Source: an uncultured Alphaproteobacteria bacterium
GTDB lineage: Bacteria; Pseudomonadota; Alphaproteobacteria; RF32; CAG-239
Length of the DNA stretch: 49,058 bases
Direction of reading: 5' to 3'
Assembly: GCA_900540425.1 (NCBI GenBank)
Contig: UQFU01000002.1
Location: 1 to 49,058 of the forward strand
A model generated the notes under the pieces. It was not told the DNA's origin. It saw only the letters and a program-made list of their open reading frames with translations, and made no database searches. Positions 1 through 9,719 of this stretch are shown here, piece after piece. Each line of letters begins with the position of its first letter. Position 1 is the first letter of the stretch. The position numbers and the translations under genes were made by a program.

Positions 1-1220
1 AATATGATTACGGGGTGTGTCGCGGCTCTGGGGGGAGCCGTGGCTGCTTCCAGAATCTTGCCGACAATGATTTTGGCTTCGGCAGGATGTTCGTCAAGCC
101 ATTCTTTGAGCTTGTCACCGATAACGCTTTCAACCACCGGACGGACTTCCGATGAAACCAGTTTGTCCTTGGTCTGGGACGAAAATTTCGGATCCGGCAC
201 CTTAACCGACAGAACGCAGGTCAGGCCTTCGCGCATATCATCGCCCGAAAGTGTAACTTTTTCTTTTTTGAGCAGTCCGTTTTCGGTAATGTAGTTGTTC
301 AGCGTCCGGGTCAAAGCGCCGCGGAAACCGGCCAAATGCGTTCCGCCGTCTTTCTGCGGAATGTTGTTGGTAAAACACAACATGCTCTCATTATAGGCGT
401 TGGTCCATTGCAAAGCGGCATCAACGCAGATGTCGTCTTTTTCGCCCGAAATGGAAATGACTTCCTCATGCAGCGGGGATTTGGATTTGTTGATGTGGTT
501 GACAAAGGCCTTAAGTCCGCCTTCGTAGTGCATGACCGCTTCCCGGGGTTCGCTGCCGCGGTTGTCAATCAGTTTCAGATAAACGCCGGAGTTCAAAAAC
601 GCCTTTTCGCGAATGGCGCGTTCCAAAGTATCAAAATTAAACTCGGTCATGGTAAAAGTTTCTTTAGAGGGCAGGAAGGTAACTTCGGTGCCATGCTTGC
701 CCGGGGCTTCGCCGACGACTTTCAAATGCTCGGTAACGTTGCCGTGTGAAAATGTCACCAGGTGTTCTTTGCCTTCGCGCCAAATGCGTAGTTTCAGCCA
801 TACCGACAAAGCGTTGACCACCGAAACGCCTACCCCGTGCAATCCGCCGGAAACTTTGTAGGAGTTGTTGTCAAACTTACCGCCCGAATGCAGCTGGGTC
901 ATAATGACTTCTGCCGCCGAAACGCCCTCTTCTTTGTGAATTCCGACCGGAATGCCGCGCCCGTTGTCGCGAATGGTCGCCGAACCGTCCGGATTCAAAA
1001 TCACTTCTGTCTTGTCGCAATAGCCGGCCAGAGCTTCGTCAATGGCATTGTCCAGAACTTCATAAATCATATGATGCAGGCCGGTGCCGTCGTCGGTGTC
1101 GCCGATATACATGCCCGGACGTTTGCGAACGGCATCCAACCCCTTCAAAACCTTGATTGAATCCGCGCCATATTCTTTTTCTTCTTTGAGGATTTCCTCA
1201 GCTGTCATTTCTGCACACAT
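1..1220 (-). CDS. gyrB: DNA gyrase subunit B, N-terminal part (cut by the window edge)
   Basis: ATPase subunit of DNA gyrase, which introduces negative supercoils with GyrA. Translating the minus strand from 1220 gives the GHKL ATPase region: [24 protein letters not shown] near the start, then the [11 protein letters not shown]sn-box, DNGRGIPV, and the ATP-lid [16 protein letters not shown]. The transducer region follows, with QTKDKL at its expected place, and the frame runs open off the window. About 406 codons are present, so the TOPRIM and C-terminal regions lie outside. The ATG at 1220 is preceded by AAAGGAAA at 12 nt; an in-frame ATG at 1208 is a less likely start. The final residues seen match a normal GyrB linker and nothing looks broken. 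Confidence 0.96.
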   Translation of the reverse strand, partial: MCAEMTAEEILKEEKEYGADSIKVLKGLDAVRKRPGMYIGDTDDGTGLHHMIYEVLDNAIDEALAGYCDKTEVILNPDGSATIRDNGRGIPVGIHKEEGVSAAEVIMTQLHSGGKFDNNSYKVSGGLHGVGVSVVNALSVWLKLRIWREGKEHLVTFSHGNVTEHLKVVGEAPGKHGTEVTFLPSKETFTMTEFNFDTLERAIREKAFLNSGVYLKLIDNRGSEPREAVMHYEGGLKAFVNHINKSKSPLHEEVISISGEKDDICVDAALQWTNAYNESMLCFTNNIPQKDGGTHLAGFRGALTRTLNNYITENGLLKKEKVTLSGDDMREGLTCVLSVKVPDPKFSSQTKDKLVSSEVRPVVESVIGDKLKEWLDEHPAEAKIIVGKILEAATAPPRAATHPVII

Positions 1221-1265
1221 ATTAACCTAATTTCCTTTGTTTTTAATATCAGATAAATTACCTGA

Positions 1266-1294
1266 AATATACAGCAATTTATCAGATTTACCAA
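1266..1294 (-). promoter_or_regulatory. Candidate sigma-70 promoter of gyrB
   Basis: On the minus strand TTGGTA (1289-1294) and TATATT (1266-1271) are separated by 17 nt, about 45 nt upstream of the gyrB start. An 8-bp inverted repeat GATAAATT/AATTTATC (1253-1260 and 1276-1283) overlaps the -10 area. The call rests on match to consensus only. Confidence 0.45.
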
Positions 1295-1370
1295 GCAAAA
1301 ACTCCAATTTATCCCACACCCCGGCAGGGATGTGGAAGCATATTTTTCAGACGGAATAAAGCTTTTGCAA

Positions 1371-2726
1371 TTAGTCTTTTTCGGCGTACGGATTGCCAGT
1401 CTTGCGCACGGTCATCCGGATGGGAATCCCGCCCAAATCAAACGTCTCGCGCAGATTGTTGACCAGATAGCGCAAATATGAATCCGGCAGCCCTTCCGGG
1501 TTGCTTGAAAAAATATAAAATGAGGGCGGCCGCGATTTGGCCTGCGTAATGTAACGCAGCTTAATCCGCCGTTTGTTTTTGCCGAGCGGCGGCGGGTAAT
1601 TGTCAATCATATCCGCAAACCATTGATTCAGCGGTGCCGTCGGAATCCGGCTGTTCCAGCGGTCATAAACCTTGAATACCGCCCGCATCAGCTTGTCCAA
1701 CCCTTCGCCTTTAAGCGCCGAAATGGTAACGGTCGGCACCCCCTCAACCTGGGTTAAAGAAGTCTTGAGCTTATAATTAAGCTGTTCCAGCGCTTCTTTG
1801 CGGTTGGCAATGTCCCATTTGTTGACTGCAATAACCAGCGCCCGCCCTTCGTCAATAACCTGCCGGGCAATGGTTAAATCCTGTTTTTCAAGTACGGCGT
1901 CGGCATCAAGAACCAGAACCACTACCTGCGCCATAAAGGCAGCGTGCTTGGTGCTGGCAGCCGACATCTTTTCCAATGAGTCCGAAATTCGCGAGTGGCG
2001 GCGCAGCCCGGCGGTGTCAACCAAATTGATTAAGCGGCCGTTCCAGCTCCATTCCGAAGTAATGGCATCACGGGTAACCCCTGCTTCCGGACCGGTCAAC
2101 ATCCGCTCGTCCTTGAGCAGGGCATTGACCAAGGTCGATTTTCCGACATTCGGCCGGCCGACAATCGCCAGCTGCAGCGGGCGTTCGTTTTTTTCTCCGC
2201 TTTTGTCATCTTCCGCCGGCTGCTCCGCTTTTTTCTTGTCAAACGGCTTCAGCGCTTCGTAAAGGTCGTTGATTCCCAGCCCGTGCTCGGCCGAGAAAGG
2301 AATAGGCTGCCCCATGCCCAGCTTATATGCTTCGTGAATGCCGTCTTCCTGGGCTTTTCCTTCGCATTTGTTGGCCAATAGTACAACCGGCTTCCCTGAC
2401 TGGCGCAAAATGTCGGCAAAATGCTCGTCATAAGGTTGCAGCCCGCTTCGGGCATCAAACAAAAACAAGCAAACGTCAGCGTCCTCAATCGCCCGTTTGG
2501 TTTGTTCCCACATCCGGCGTTCCAGATTGTCTTCGTTGGAGTACTCGTATCCCGCCGTATCAATAATCCGCAAATCAAGATCACGAAGCTTGGCCAGAGC
2601 TTCCCGCCGGTCGCGGGTAACGCCCGGCTGATCGTGAACAATCGCTATTTTGCGTCCGGCCAGCCGGTTGAATAACGTCGACTTTCCGACATTCGGCCGT
2701 CCGATGATGGCAATTTTAAGACTCAT
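1371..2726 (-). CDS. der: Ribosome biogenesis GTPase Der (EngA)
   Basis: Tandem-domain GTPase needed for 50S ribosomal subunit maturation. The protein starts MSLKIAIIGRPNVGKS (first G1/P-loop), with DTAG (G3) and NKCE (G4). A second G domain begins near residue 180 with LAIVGRPNVGKST, then DTAG and NKWD. The C-terminal KH-like domain ends GIPIRMTVRKTGNPY, the usual Der ending. Length is 451 aa, normal for the family. A longer reading frame extends upstream to 2804, but the conserved N-terminus fixes the ATG at 2726, which lies 19 nt after the bamB stop. It is the last gene of a yfgM-bamB-der cluster, a common proteobacterial arrangement. Confidence 0.97.
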   Translation of the reverse strand: MSLKIAIIGRPNVGKSTLFNRLAGRKIAIVHDQPGVTRDRREALAKLRDLDLRIIDTAGYEYSNEDNLERRMWEQTKRAIEDADVCLFLFDARSGLQPYDEHFADILRQSGKPVVLLANKCEGKAQEDGIHEAYKLGMGQPIPFSAEHGLGINDLYEALKPFDKKKAEQPAEDDKSGEKNERPLQLAIVGRPNVGKSTLVNALLKDERMLTGPEAGVTRDAITSEWSWNGRLINLVDTAGLRRHSRISDSLEKMSAASTKHAAFMAQVVVLVLDADAVLEKQDLTIARQVIDEGRALVIAVNKWDIANRKEALEQLNYKLKTSLTQVEGVPTVTISALKGEGLDKLMRAVFKVYDRWNSRIPTAPLNQWFADMIDNYPPPLGKNKRRIKLRYITQAKSRPPSFYIFSSNPEGLPDSYLRYLVNNLRETFDLGGIPIRMTVRKTGNPYAEKD

Positions 2727-2745
2727 GGCGTTTCCTTTTGTTCTT

Positions 2746-4068
2746 TTATTTGTACGCCAGCAAATCGGCGTCGTTGGTGGTAAAGATAACCACGCCGTCC
2801 GCAATCACCGGCGACAGCCCGATTTCGTCGTCTACGTTAATAAAACCCAAGATTGCGCCGGTATAAGGCGAAATTGCAAAAACATGCCCGTCCGACAACG
2901 CGGCAATCAGACTGTTGTTGGCCAAAACCGGACCGATGGCCGACAAGCCGGCGTTGTGTTCGGGAACCGGAAGCTTTTTGTTCCAGACGACTTTCCCGGT
3001 GTCTTTTTGCAGGGCAATCAACTCAAAATTATCGCTCAGTACATACATAAACTTTCCGGCAATCCAGGGCTGATTGGAAGTTGAAATTTCCCTCTCCCAG
3101 ATTTTTTTGCCGGTTCGGAGATCAATCGCCATCAGCACGTCGCTGTGCCCAGCCGCAAAAACCTTGTCGCCGTCGATAATCGGATTGGCCTTAATAGCCG
3201 TAATGTTGGCCAGGGAGTTGGTTCTTTTGGGGCTGATAAGCATCTCTGACCACAAGGGAGTCCCGGTAGAAGCCTTGAAAGCGCGCAGCTCGCCGTTGTT
3301 GAATGCAGCAACGGCAACATCTTCTTCGCTGCTGTATGCCGGGCTGGCGCCGCCGACCAAAGTGGTGGCTTCCGCCGTGGTTTTATATTTCCAGATTTCT
3401 TTTCCGCTCAAGGCATCAAGGGCAATCAGCGTATTGTCAATGGTCTGAACCAGCAAACGGTTGTTTTCTGTTGTCGGAGCAATCCGGATCGGCATTTCGG
3501 TATCATAACGCCAGATTTCTTTGCCTGTTTTCATTTCCAGGGCGAACACGCCGCCAAAACCGGTAGTGGCAAACAGTCGCTGCCCGTTATAGGCAATGCC
3601 GGCCCCTTTCAGGGCAATTCCCTTGTCGTCCTTAATAACCGGCTTAAGGCGCTTATGCCAGATCTCCCGCCCGTCGTCCAAACGGCGCGCCGTTACAACC
3701 GCGTCGGCGTCAATCGCAAAAACCACCCGGTGTGCCACAACCGGCGCCGCAATCAGAAAATCGCGCTTGGAAGCGCCTTCTCCGAAATTGGCCGTCCAGT
3801 ATTCCTCAATTTGATTGCCGGATTTCAAATGCGACATCACATGCTTGGCGTTGCCGCCGCTTTGCGACCACCGGCTGTTCGGCTGCGGCTGCGGTAGCTT
3901 GATTTTAACGTAGCCGGGTGCATAGTCCGGTTTGATCTCCGTTTCGGAACTCAAAACCGAAATCCGCTCCCCTTCCGGCAAAATCTTTTCGGGGGTGAAT
4001 AATCCGCAAGAGGCTAGAGAAACAGCCATGGCGCTATATGCTAAGCTTCTGATTGTCCGGTTCAACAT
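2746..4068 (-). CDS. bamB: Outer membrane protein assembly factor BamB (lipoprotein)
   Basis: Lipoprotein of the BAM complex that helps insert beta-barrel proteins in the outer membrane. The N-terminus has a lipoprotein signal with LASC, putting the lipidated Cys at residue 21. The rest is an eight-bladed propeller of PQQ-type repeats, seen as recurring blocks such as ALSGKEIWKYKT, LRTGKKIWEREI and KDTGKVVWNKKL. Length is 440 aa, a little longer than the enterobacterial protein (about 390), as expected for alphaproteobacteria. It lies between the yfgM-like gene (31 nt upstream) and der, which supports the name. AGGA stands 10 nt before the ATG. Confidence 0.9.
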   Translation of the reverse strand: MLNRTIRSLAYSAMAVSLASCGLFTPEKILPEGERISVLSSETEIKPDYAPGYVKIKLPQPQPNSRWSQSGGNAKHVMSHLKSGNQIEEYWTANFGEGASKRDFLIAAPVVAHRVVFAIDADAVVTARRLDDGREIWHKRLKPVIKDDKGIALKGAGIAYNGQRLFATTGFGGVFALEMKTGKEIWRYDTEMPIRIAPTTENNRLLVQTIDNTLIALDALSGKEIWKYKTTAEATTLVGGASPAYSSEEDVAVAAFNNGELRAFKASTGTPLWSEMLISPKRTNSLANITAIKANPIIDGDKVFAAGHSDVLMAIDLRTGKKIWEREISTSNQPWIAGKFMYVLSDNFELIALQKDTGKVVWNKKLPVPEHNAGLSAIGPVLANNSLIAALSDGHVFAISPYTGAILGFINVDDEIGLSPVIADGVVIFTTNDADLLAYK

Positions 4069-4099
4069 TCTTTTATTTTCCTAACTTGTGGTTGCCTGA

Positions 4100-4786
4100 T
4101 TATTTAATCTCTTCGTCAAGGATTAACAACATATCCTGTGCCCGCGATTTAAGCTCGTCGGGAGCATTGGGATTTTCTGCCGCCCGGGCATAAAGCTCTT
4201 TGGCTTGTTCAAAATTTTTGGCATAAATGGCGGACATTGCCAGCATTTCCTGGGCAATGGCAGTCCAGTTGCCGTTTTCGTCAATCAGGGGCTTGAGCAG
4301 TTTTTCAATGTCCTGATAGGAAGAATTGTCCAGCTTGTAAGAGGCCAGCTTTATTACGGCAACGTCATGCAAAGATTTGTTAATGTCTTTTTGAACCGTG
4401 AAATCCTGCAAAACGGCGGCCGCTTCATCTTCTTTTTCCTGCTCGGCCAGAATATTGGCGCGTTGCAGCTGGGAAAGCTGCCCGTAAATGCTGCTTCCTG
4501 CTTTTTTTTCAAGGTCTTTAAGAATTCGCAGGCTGTCTTCATATTTTCCCTGCCCCTGCAAAGCAACCGCTACTGCGTAAACGTCGGAAATGTTCTGGTG
4601 CTTTTTGTCGTGCCAGTTTTTAAATGTCTCAAAGCTGACCGCCGCCGTCAGGACCGCCACGATGAAAGCGATAATATACAGCCCGTAATTATTCCAGATG
4701 TTGCGGATCTTTTCGTTTTTGAGTTCCTCGTTCACTTCCTGAATAAAGGCGTCTTCTTTGTTTTGCTGGCCGATATTTTTTCTCAT
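4100..4786 (-). CDS. YfgM-type membrane-anchored TPR protein
   Basis: Predicted inner-membrane protein with a large periplasmic TPR-like domain. A short charged cytoplasmic N-terminus (1-33) is followed by one transmembrane helix (about 34-52, YGLYIIAFIVAVLTAAV) and then helical repeats, for example YAVAVALQGQGKYEDSLRIL and MSAIYAKNFEQAKELYARAA. This is the architecture of YfgM (tetratricopeptide_21), which in E. coli works with periplasmic chaperones next to SecYEG. Length is 228 aa, normal. Its place directly upstream of bamB and der supports the assignment. GGAG lies about 9 nt before the ATG. It is the first gene of the operon behind the promoter at 4813-4841. Confidence 0.82.
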   Translation of the reverse strand: MRKNIGQQNKEDAFIQEVNEELKNEKIRNIWNNYGLYIIAFIVAVLTAAVSFETFKNWHDKKHQNISDVYAVAVALQGQGKYEDSLRILKDLEKKAGSSIYGQLSQLQRANILAEQEKEDEAAAVLQDFTVQKDINKSLHDVAVIKLASYKLDNSSYQDIEKLLKPLIDENGNWTAIAQEMLAMSAIYAKNFEQAKELYARAAENPNAPDELKSRAQDMLLILDEEIK

Positions 4787-4812
4787 TGCACCATTCTCCG
4801 TATTTTTATGTA

Positions 4813-4841
4813 ATTATATTGCTTATATCCGAAAACCTCAA
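4813..4841 (-). promoter_or_regulatory. Sigma-70 promoter of the yfgM-bamB-der operon
   Basis: On the minus strand TTGAGG (4836-4841), a 17-nt spacer and a perfect TATAAT (4813-4818) lie 27 nt upstream of the yfgM-like start. A second overlapping pair (TTGGCT-N17-TATAAG) sits a few nt further up. Confidence 0.6.
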
Positions 4842-4876
4842 TTAAGCCAAGACTTAAATTTAATGATTACCAACTT

Positions 4877-6034
4877 TTATTTGCTGAATTCATAAAGCAG
4901 AAAGTTTTTAAGCCAGCGCAAATCCTCAATCGGCAGCTTTTTTCCGAAAATAATTGTTTTGGCGCCGGAAATTATCGCCACATAGTGCCTTCCGGTTGCC
5001 GGATTGACGGCAACGTCGACCGCCTCAATGTCGGTCTTGGCAATTTCGTCTTTTTTGCGGGAATAGTTCATAAATTTGTGAACGTTGACAATCTTGTATT
5101 TTTTGATGACCAGTTTTTCGCGCCGGAACAACATTGCTAAGGCCGCCGCAATCAGCAGCGCGCCGGCGGCATAAACGCTGTTCAGCCCGGTTCCGCCGGT
5201 TTCCCAGCTGCGGGTGGCGGCAAATTCGGCTCCGGCCAGCGCTGCGCCGGCCGTCAGGAAGAACAGGGCCATCAGACTGTAGGCGTCCCACAAACGGTTG
5301 CGGATTTTAATAATGGTTTTTCGGTCTTTGTTTTTGACGATTAGTGAACCCGGTACCGGAGCCTTGGGGTCGAACTTTTCTTTAATGTTCCATTTTTCGG
5401 CCATTTCCCTGACCGATTTTCCCAAGTCGTCGATCTCCCGGATAACCAGGCCTTCGTCGGTTTCGACCATTGCCGGCAGATTAAGGGTGCGGGCATAATA
5501 TTCCCACTTCTGGCGGACATTGCGGTCGTTTGTCGAAATATAAAGGGGAATGATTTTTTTAGGGTTTTTGTGATACAGTTCAACAATATAGCGGTTGCGG
5601 TTTAAGAAACCGAACATAAAAAACTCGATTCTGAAACGAACCCCTTCGTATTTTTTGAGGGCTTCCTTGTAAGAAAATTTTTTTCCCCGGCCGGCCCGAT
5701 AAACGACGGTAATGTTTTTGCCGTCAAAATAAATTTTGCGATAACGAAAATAAGAAGCGGCCAGGCTGCCGATAATGCCGGCACCGATGAGCGTCAGAAC
5801 AAGGTCAAAGAGACTGATGTTCAAAAGGGTTTCGTCTGCCGGAATATCCGCACCGTATAACAGGTCATAAACGCCCAACGCCGCAAACCCCAGTCCCAGC
5901 AACAGTCCGGGAAACAAGATTTTAAGGGGGATTCGGTCCAGGCATTTGGAAGGCAGGCGGTTGACCGGGAGTTCAAACCGGTGGCTAAAGTGATTCGGAT
6001 ATTCTTCTCTCATTTTTTGTAAATCCTTTTGCAT
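4877..6034 (-). CDS. Four-helix membrane protein with a PH-like central region, unknown function
   Basis: I do not recognise a named family. The 385-aa protein has two hydrophobic segments near residues 36-58 and 74-96, a soluble basic region of roughly 150 residues, two more helices (about 255-275 and 285-303) and a soluble C-terminus. The stretch after helix 2 (IYFDGKNITVVYR..., EGVRFRIEFF, RYIVELYHKNP) has the beta-rich look of bacterial PH-like domains. The C-terminal segment (REKLVIKKYKIVNVHKFMNYSRKKDEIAKTDIEAVDV) repeats the pattern, so this may be a duplicated PH-like membrane protein. An internal ATG at 6013 has AAGGA 10 nt upstream and is an equally good start. It is a single gene, divergent from the diguanylate cyclase. 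Confidence 0.75.
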   Translation of the reverse strand: MQKDLQKMREEYPNHFSHRFELPVNRLPSKCLDRIPLKILFPGLLLGLGFAALGVYDLLYGADIPADETLLNISLFDLVLTLIGAGIIGSLAASYFRYRKIYFDGKNITVVYRAGRGKKFSYKEALKKYEGVRFRIEFFMFGFLNRNRYIVELYHKNPKKIIPLYISTNDRNVRQKWEYYARTLNLPAMVETDEGLVIREIDDLGKSVREMAEKWNIKEKFDPKAPVPGSLIVKNKDRKTIIKIRNRLWDAYSLMALFFLTAGAALAGAEFAATRSWETGGTGLNSVYAAGALLIAAALAMLFRREKLVIKKYKIVNVHKFMNYSRKKDEIAKTDIEAVDVAVNPATGRHYVAIISGAKTIIFGKKLPIEDLRWLKNFLLYEFSK

Positions 6035-6216
6035 CTACTCTGTTCTTCCGTCTTCGTCCTTAATACTATAATATTTTTTTCAAAGAATCACCAATTTTTT
6101 ATAAAATTAAATAAATTTAGGTAATTTTAACATTATTGCGTATAATGAAATAAATAATTCTTGCAAGCTGCAATCATTAATATATGATTCGTAAAAAAAT
6201 TTAGAAGGGTTCTGGT

Positions 6217-7977
6217 ATGGGAAGTTTTGCTATATTTAATAACGGCGCTTACATGATAATCAGTCTGATCGCCTTGTTGATTCTGTTCCTCTCCTGCTTT
6301 TTTACGGAAAAAGGCAGCCGGATTAAATTGGGCATTTGGCTGCTGTTTTTTGCAATGGTTGTCGATTTTGCTGCCGGCTGGATCGAAGCCGAGGCGGCCA
6401 TTATGTACAGTATCGGCAGCGCTTATTATACCTACATGCTTTATGCCGAGTTGTCCCTGTTTTTGGGTGAAATGCTGCTCTTGGCGGTTGCCGCGTCGCT
6501 TATTCTGCTCAATAAGATTCCCAGCCTGATGATGATTGGCGGAGCTGCCGGCTTTGCGGTCGTGTGTATTGTGTATTTTTTGTTTATCTCGCAGAACGGC
6601 AATGCCGTCTTCCAAATGCGCTATATTTTCCCGATGGTCGGTTTTGCCTATTTTGCCGCCAGCCTCTGGGCTAAGTTCAATCAGCGTTTTTCCAGCGGCT
6701 ATATTTTTGCCGCGGTAGTTGCCAGCCTTTCGGCATCTTTCCTGTTCCTGCGGCTGATTCGCCTGCCCTGGGTTACGGATGATGCTCATATTTGGTTTGT
6801 CCCGGCATTGGTTAACATTCTGTTCGCCCTTTCTTTTATCATTATCCGGATTAATTTCCTGAGCTTCAAATTGTCCGAAGCCAAAGTTGAAATAGAAAAA
6901 AACAACCGGCGCCTTCAGGAAATTGTCAAGTCTTCGCCTTTCCCGATTATCATTTCCAAATTGAGCGATGACAAAATCATTATGGCCAATAACAATGCGG
7001 TCAAATTGTTCGGGATTCTTCGGCGGGAAGCCGAACGCTACCGGCTGCGCGATTTCTTTGTCGATGTTGAAAATCGCCGTCTGCTGACCGAACGTTTGGA
7101 ACGGGAGCGTGAGGTTCAGGATTTTGAAATTCTGGTCAAAACCCCGACCGGGGATACGCCTTTCTGGCTTCTGGCCTCCGCCAATATTATCGATTACAAC
7201 AATGATGTGGCGTTGTACGCGGCCTTTCAGGATATCACCAGCCGCAAAAATCGCGAAATGCTGCTGAAAAACCAGGCAATCCGCGATCCGCTGACCTCGC
7301 TGTACAACCGCCGTTATTTTGAAGAAGAGGTCTTTAACCGGATTCTCTGTGCCAAAACCGCCCGCGAAGACTACAGCGTTTTGATGATTGACGCCGACCA
7401 CTTCAAACGCGTTAACGATACTTACGGCCATAAAGTTGGGGATAAGGTCTTGATAGAACTGGCTGCTACTGCCGAAAAGGCGCTGCGCGAAAACGACATT
7501 GTCGCCCGTTACGGCGGTGAGGAATTTGTCATTTATCTGGACAAGGTCAATGCCGACAAGGCCAAAATTGTCGCCGAACGCCTGCGCGAAAGTATGGCCG
7601 CCATCGTGGTCTACAGCGACGAAGGCGAAGAAGTCCGCTTTACGGTCAGTATCGGCCTTTCTTCTTCGGAAGTTTCCGACAATGTCGAAACGCTGATTAA
7701 AACCGCCGACGAAGCCTTGTACCGTGCCAAACAAACCGGGCGTAACCGGGTTGAGATTTTCCGTCAGTCCGATTTGCAGCATTTTAATGACATTAGTGCC
7801 GCAGAACGCAAAACCGAAACTCTGAACCATCATCCGATTTTTGACAAGGAAGACAGTCAGGAAATTTCATTGCTGGACGGGATTCCTTCCAACCAGATTC
7901 AGGAAAATGACGTTCAAATAGAAGAAAATGCCGCCAACATGGCTTTGCCCGGCGTTGACGACGACGATTTGCGGTAG
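6217..7977 (+). CDS. Membrane-bound PAS-GGDEF diguanylate cyclase
   Basis: Predicted cyclic-di-GMP synthase. Residues 1-220 are strongly hydrophobic with six to seven membrane helices and look like a 7TM-type sensor. A PAS domain covers about 232-345 (IVKSSPFPIIISKLSDDKIIMANNNAVKLFG ... AAFQDITSRK). The GGDEF domain follows (about 350-515) with RDPLTSLYNRRYF, the metal Asp in MIDADHFKRVND, and the active-site loop GGEEF at 433-437. RxxD (R424, D427) sits five residues before GGEEF, so the inhibitory I-site is intact and product feedback is likely. The last 70 residues are acidic and probably unstructured. There is no EAL domain. AGAAGGG precedes the ATG. The rRNA methyltransferase follows 7 nt downstream. 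Confidence 0.92.
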   Translation: MGSFAIFNNGAYMIISLIALLILFLSCFFTEKGSRIKLGIWLLFFAMVVDFAAGWIEAEAAIMYSIGSAYYTYMLYAELSLFLGEMLLLAVAASLILLNKIPSLMMIGGAAGFAVVCIVYFLFISQNGNAVFQMRYIFPMVGFAYFAASLWAKFNQRFSSGYIFAAVVASLSASFLFLRLIRLPWVTDDAHIWFVPALVNILFALSFIIIRINFLSFKLSEAKVEIEKNNRRLQEIVKSSPFPIIISKLSDDKIIMANNNAVKLFGILRREAERYRLRDFFVDVENRRLLTERLEREREVQDFEILVKTPTGDTPFWLLASANIIDYNNDVALYAAFQDITSRKNREMLLKNQAIRDPLTSLYNRRYFEEEVFNRILCAKTAREDYSVLMIDADHFKRVNDTYGHKVGDKVLIELAATAEKALRENDIVARYGGEEFVIYLDKVNADKAKIVAERLRESMAAIVVYSDEGEEVRFTVSIGLSSSEVSDNVETLIKTADEALYRAKQTGRNRVEIFRQSDLQHFNDISAAERKTETLNHHPIFDKEDSQEISLLDGIPSNQIQENDVQIEENAANMALPGVDDDDLR

Positions 7978-7984
7978 GCGTAAA

Positions 7985-9136
7985 ATGGCTTGTCCTTGGG
8001 AAGACGTTTGCGGCGGTTGTACCTTTCGCTCATATTCGGAAGCGGATTACCGGGAACATAAACAGCGGGAACTGCGGCGAATTTTAGAAACGCTGCCGGT
8101 TGGCCGCCTGAATTTCGGGCCTCCGGTTTTTGTCGGCGACGGTGTCCGTCGGCGGGCAACCTTTGCCTTTTCGGTTCGTCGGGGAGACTTGGTTTTGGGG
8201 TTTAACCGCCGCCGCAGCGAAGAGCTTGTCGACTTGGCGTCTTGTCCGCTGCTGGTGCCGGAGATTAATGCCGCCCTTCCCGAAATCCGCCGCCTGATAG
8301 CCGAATTATGCAAAATTCCGCAGCTGCTTCCCAAAAATTCCAAAAAACATAAAAAAAATCTGCCGGTCCGGATAGGGCAGGGCGATGTTGCCGTCTGTGC
8401 TGCGGATAACGGTTTGGATTTGGTTTTGGAGTTTGATGCCGAATTGGGGTTGGAGCATAAAATGGCTGTCTTTGAATGGAGCGAAAACAACAGTTCGGTT
8501 ATCCGCATCTCTCACCGCCGTAAGGCTTTTGGAGCTGTGGAACCGTTAATCGAAAAAGCCAAACCCCAAATTGCCGTTGGCGGCAGTTGCGTGTATATCC
8601 CGGCCGGAACCTTTTTGCAGGCATCCTCTGCCGGCGAACGGGCCTTAACCGGTCTGGTTCTGCAATATCTGGGCGGCACGCGCGGAAAAATTGCCGATTT
8701 GTTTTGCGGCGTCGGAACCTTTTCATATCCGCTGGCCGCCTTAAAAGGCAATAAAATTTTGGCGGTGGATTCGTCCCGGGAGCTTCTGGAAGGTTTCCGC
8801 AATTCGATTAACCGGAATATGCTTGCCAATATTGAAATTTGGGAGCGTAACCTGTTCAAATATCCTTTGGCAGGCAAAGAGCTTTCCGGATTCGATGTTC
8901 TCGTTTTTGATCCGCCGCGCGCCGGTGCCGCGGCGCAGATGGAAGCTGTTGCCGCTTTGCCGCCGGCTGGCCGGCCGCAGAAAATCATTGCCGTTTCCTG
9001 CAACCCGCACAGTTTTGTCAAAGATGCCGGAATTCTGTTGGCATGCGGCTATGAACTGCGGGAAACAACTCTGGTTGACCAGTTTGCCTATTCTAATCAC
9101 AGCGAACTCGTTGCCTTATTTACTTTAAATTCTTAG
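7985..9136 (+). CDS. RumA/TrmA-family RNA uracil-5 methyltransferase (RlmD-like)
   Basis: SAM-dependent enzyme that methylates C5 of uracil in RNA, most likely 23S rRNA. Starting at the ATG at 7985 gives MACPWEDVCGGC, whose Cys3, Cys9 and Cys12 with Cys87 (LASCPLL) form the expected [4Fe-4S] ligand set. The C-terminal Rossmann domain has IADLFCGVGTFSYPLA (SAM site), VFDPPRAG, and the catalytic Cys in IAVSCNPHS. Length is 383 aa and there is no N-terminal TRAM domain, as in short alphaproteobacterial members. A longer frame extends back to 7928 but would overlap the cyclase gene. Which U is modified (U1939 or U747) cannot be told from sequence. Confidence 0.9.
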   Translation: MACPWEDVCGGCTFRSYSEADYREHKQRELRRILETLPVGRLNFGPPVFVGDGVRRRATFAFSVRRGDLVLGFNRRRSEELVDLASCPLLVPEINAALPEIRRLIAELCKIPQLLPKNSKKHKKNLPVRIGQGDVAVCAADNGLDLVLEFDAELGLEHKMAVFEWSENNSSVIRISHRRKAFGAVEPLIEKAKPQIAVGGSCVYIPAGTFLQASSAGERALTGLVLQYLGGTRGKIADLFCGVGTFSYPLAALKGNKILAVDSSRELLEGFRNSINRNMLANIEIWERNLFKYPLAGKELSGFDVLVFDPPRAGAAAQMEAVAALPPAGRPQKIIAVSCNPHSFVKDAGILLACGYELRETTLVDQFAYSNHSELVALFTLNS

Positions 9137-9166
9137 CCGTTTATTATATCATACAAAGGATATTTG

Positions 9167-9718
9167 ATGATGAAAAAACAAAGAATCTTCGGCCTGTTGC
9201 TATGTGCGTCTCTTTTAGCTTCCTGCTCTCTTTTTTGGAGCGAAAATACTGTCCGGGCGCCGGAGGATAACTGTCCTTCCGTGATCATTCCCCGCGATGT
9301 TGCCTATGTTACCCAAAAAGTAAATTATAAAGACGATTTCCGGATAGAAATTACCGGCTTTAGCGGTTATTGCTATTTTGACAAACGGGTCAACCGCCGC
9401 AAGGCCGTCATTACGCCGCAGTTTGAAGTGCGCCGCTTGCGCCAGAAGCTTGATGAAACCGACGTTGATTTTGAATATTTTACCGAAACCGTAAAGGGCC
9501 CGCCGGAATATCTGGGCAAAAAACATTATTTCGGCCATGTGACCATTCCGCTCAATCGGCGCGAAATGGCTTTTTCCGGCAAAACGCTGGAATTAAAGAT
9601 TCCTAATCGGGATTACGGACGGTTTGAAATTTTTCTCGGCTTGGAACTGACACCGGAAGAGCGAAACTATAATAACCGGACTTTTGATGTAAAATATAGA
9701 TTTGAGGAGAATCATTAA
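9167..9718 (+). CDS. Putative lipoprotein, unknown function
   Basis: Not a family I recognise. The N-terminus MMKKQRIFGLLLCASLLASC is a lipoprotein signal with the Cys at residue 20. The mature part (about 164 aa) has two further Cys close together (DNCPSV and GYCYF) and many alternating hydrophobic residues, suggesting a small beta-sandwich in the cell envelope. AAAGGA ends 6 nt before the first ATG (9167); a second ATG at 9170 and an upstream TTG at 9164 are alternative starts. It lies between the rRNA methyltransferase and tkt, and its stop is 1 nt before the tkt start. The two are therefore probably co-transcribed, though no functional link is evident. Confidence 0.8.
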   Translation: MMKKQRIFGLLLCASLLASCSLFWSENTVRAPEDNCPSVIIPRDVAYVTQKVNYKDDFRIEITGFSGYCYFDKRVNRRKAVITPQFEVRRLRQKLDETDVDFEYFTETVKGPPEYLGKKHYFGHVTIPLNRREMAFSGKTLELKIPNRDYGRFEIFLGLELTPEERNYNNRTFDVKYRFEENH

Positions 9719-9719
9719 G

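Noticed and set aside
6133..7833. A 566-residue open frame antisense to the diguanylate cyclase gene
   Set aside because: It is a mirror of a well-supported PAS-GGDEF gene, with no recognisable domain. Its composition follows the complementary strand of a normal coding frame.
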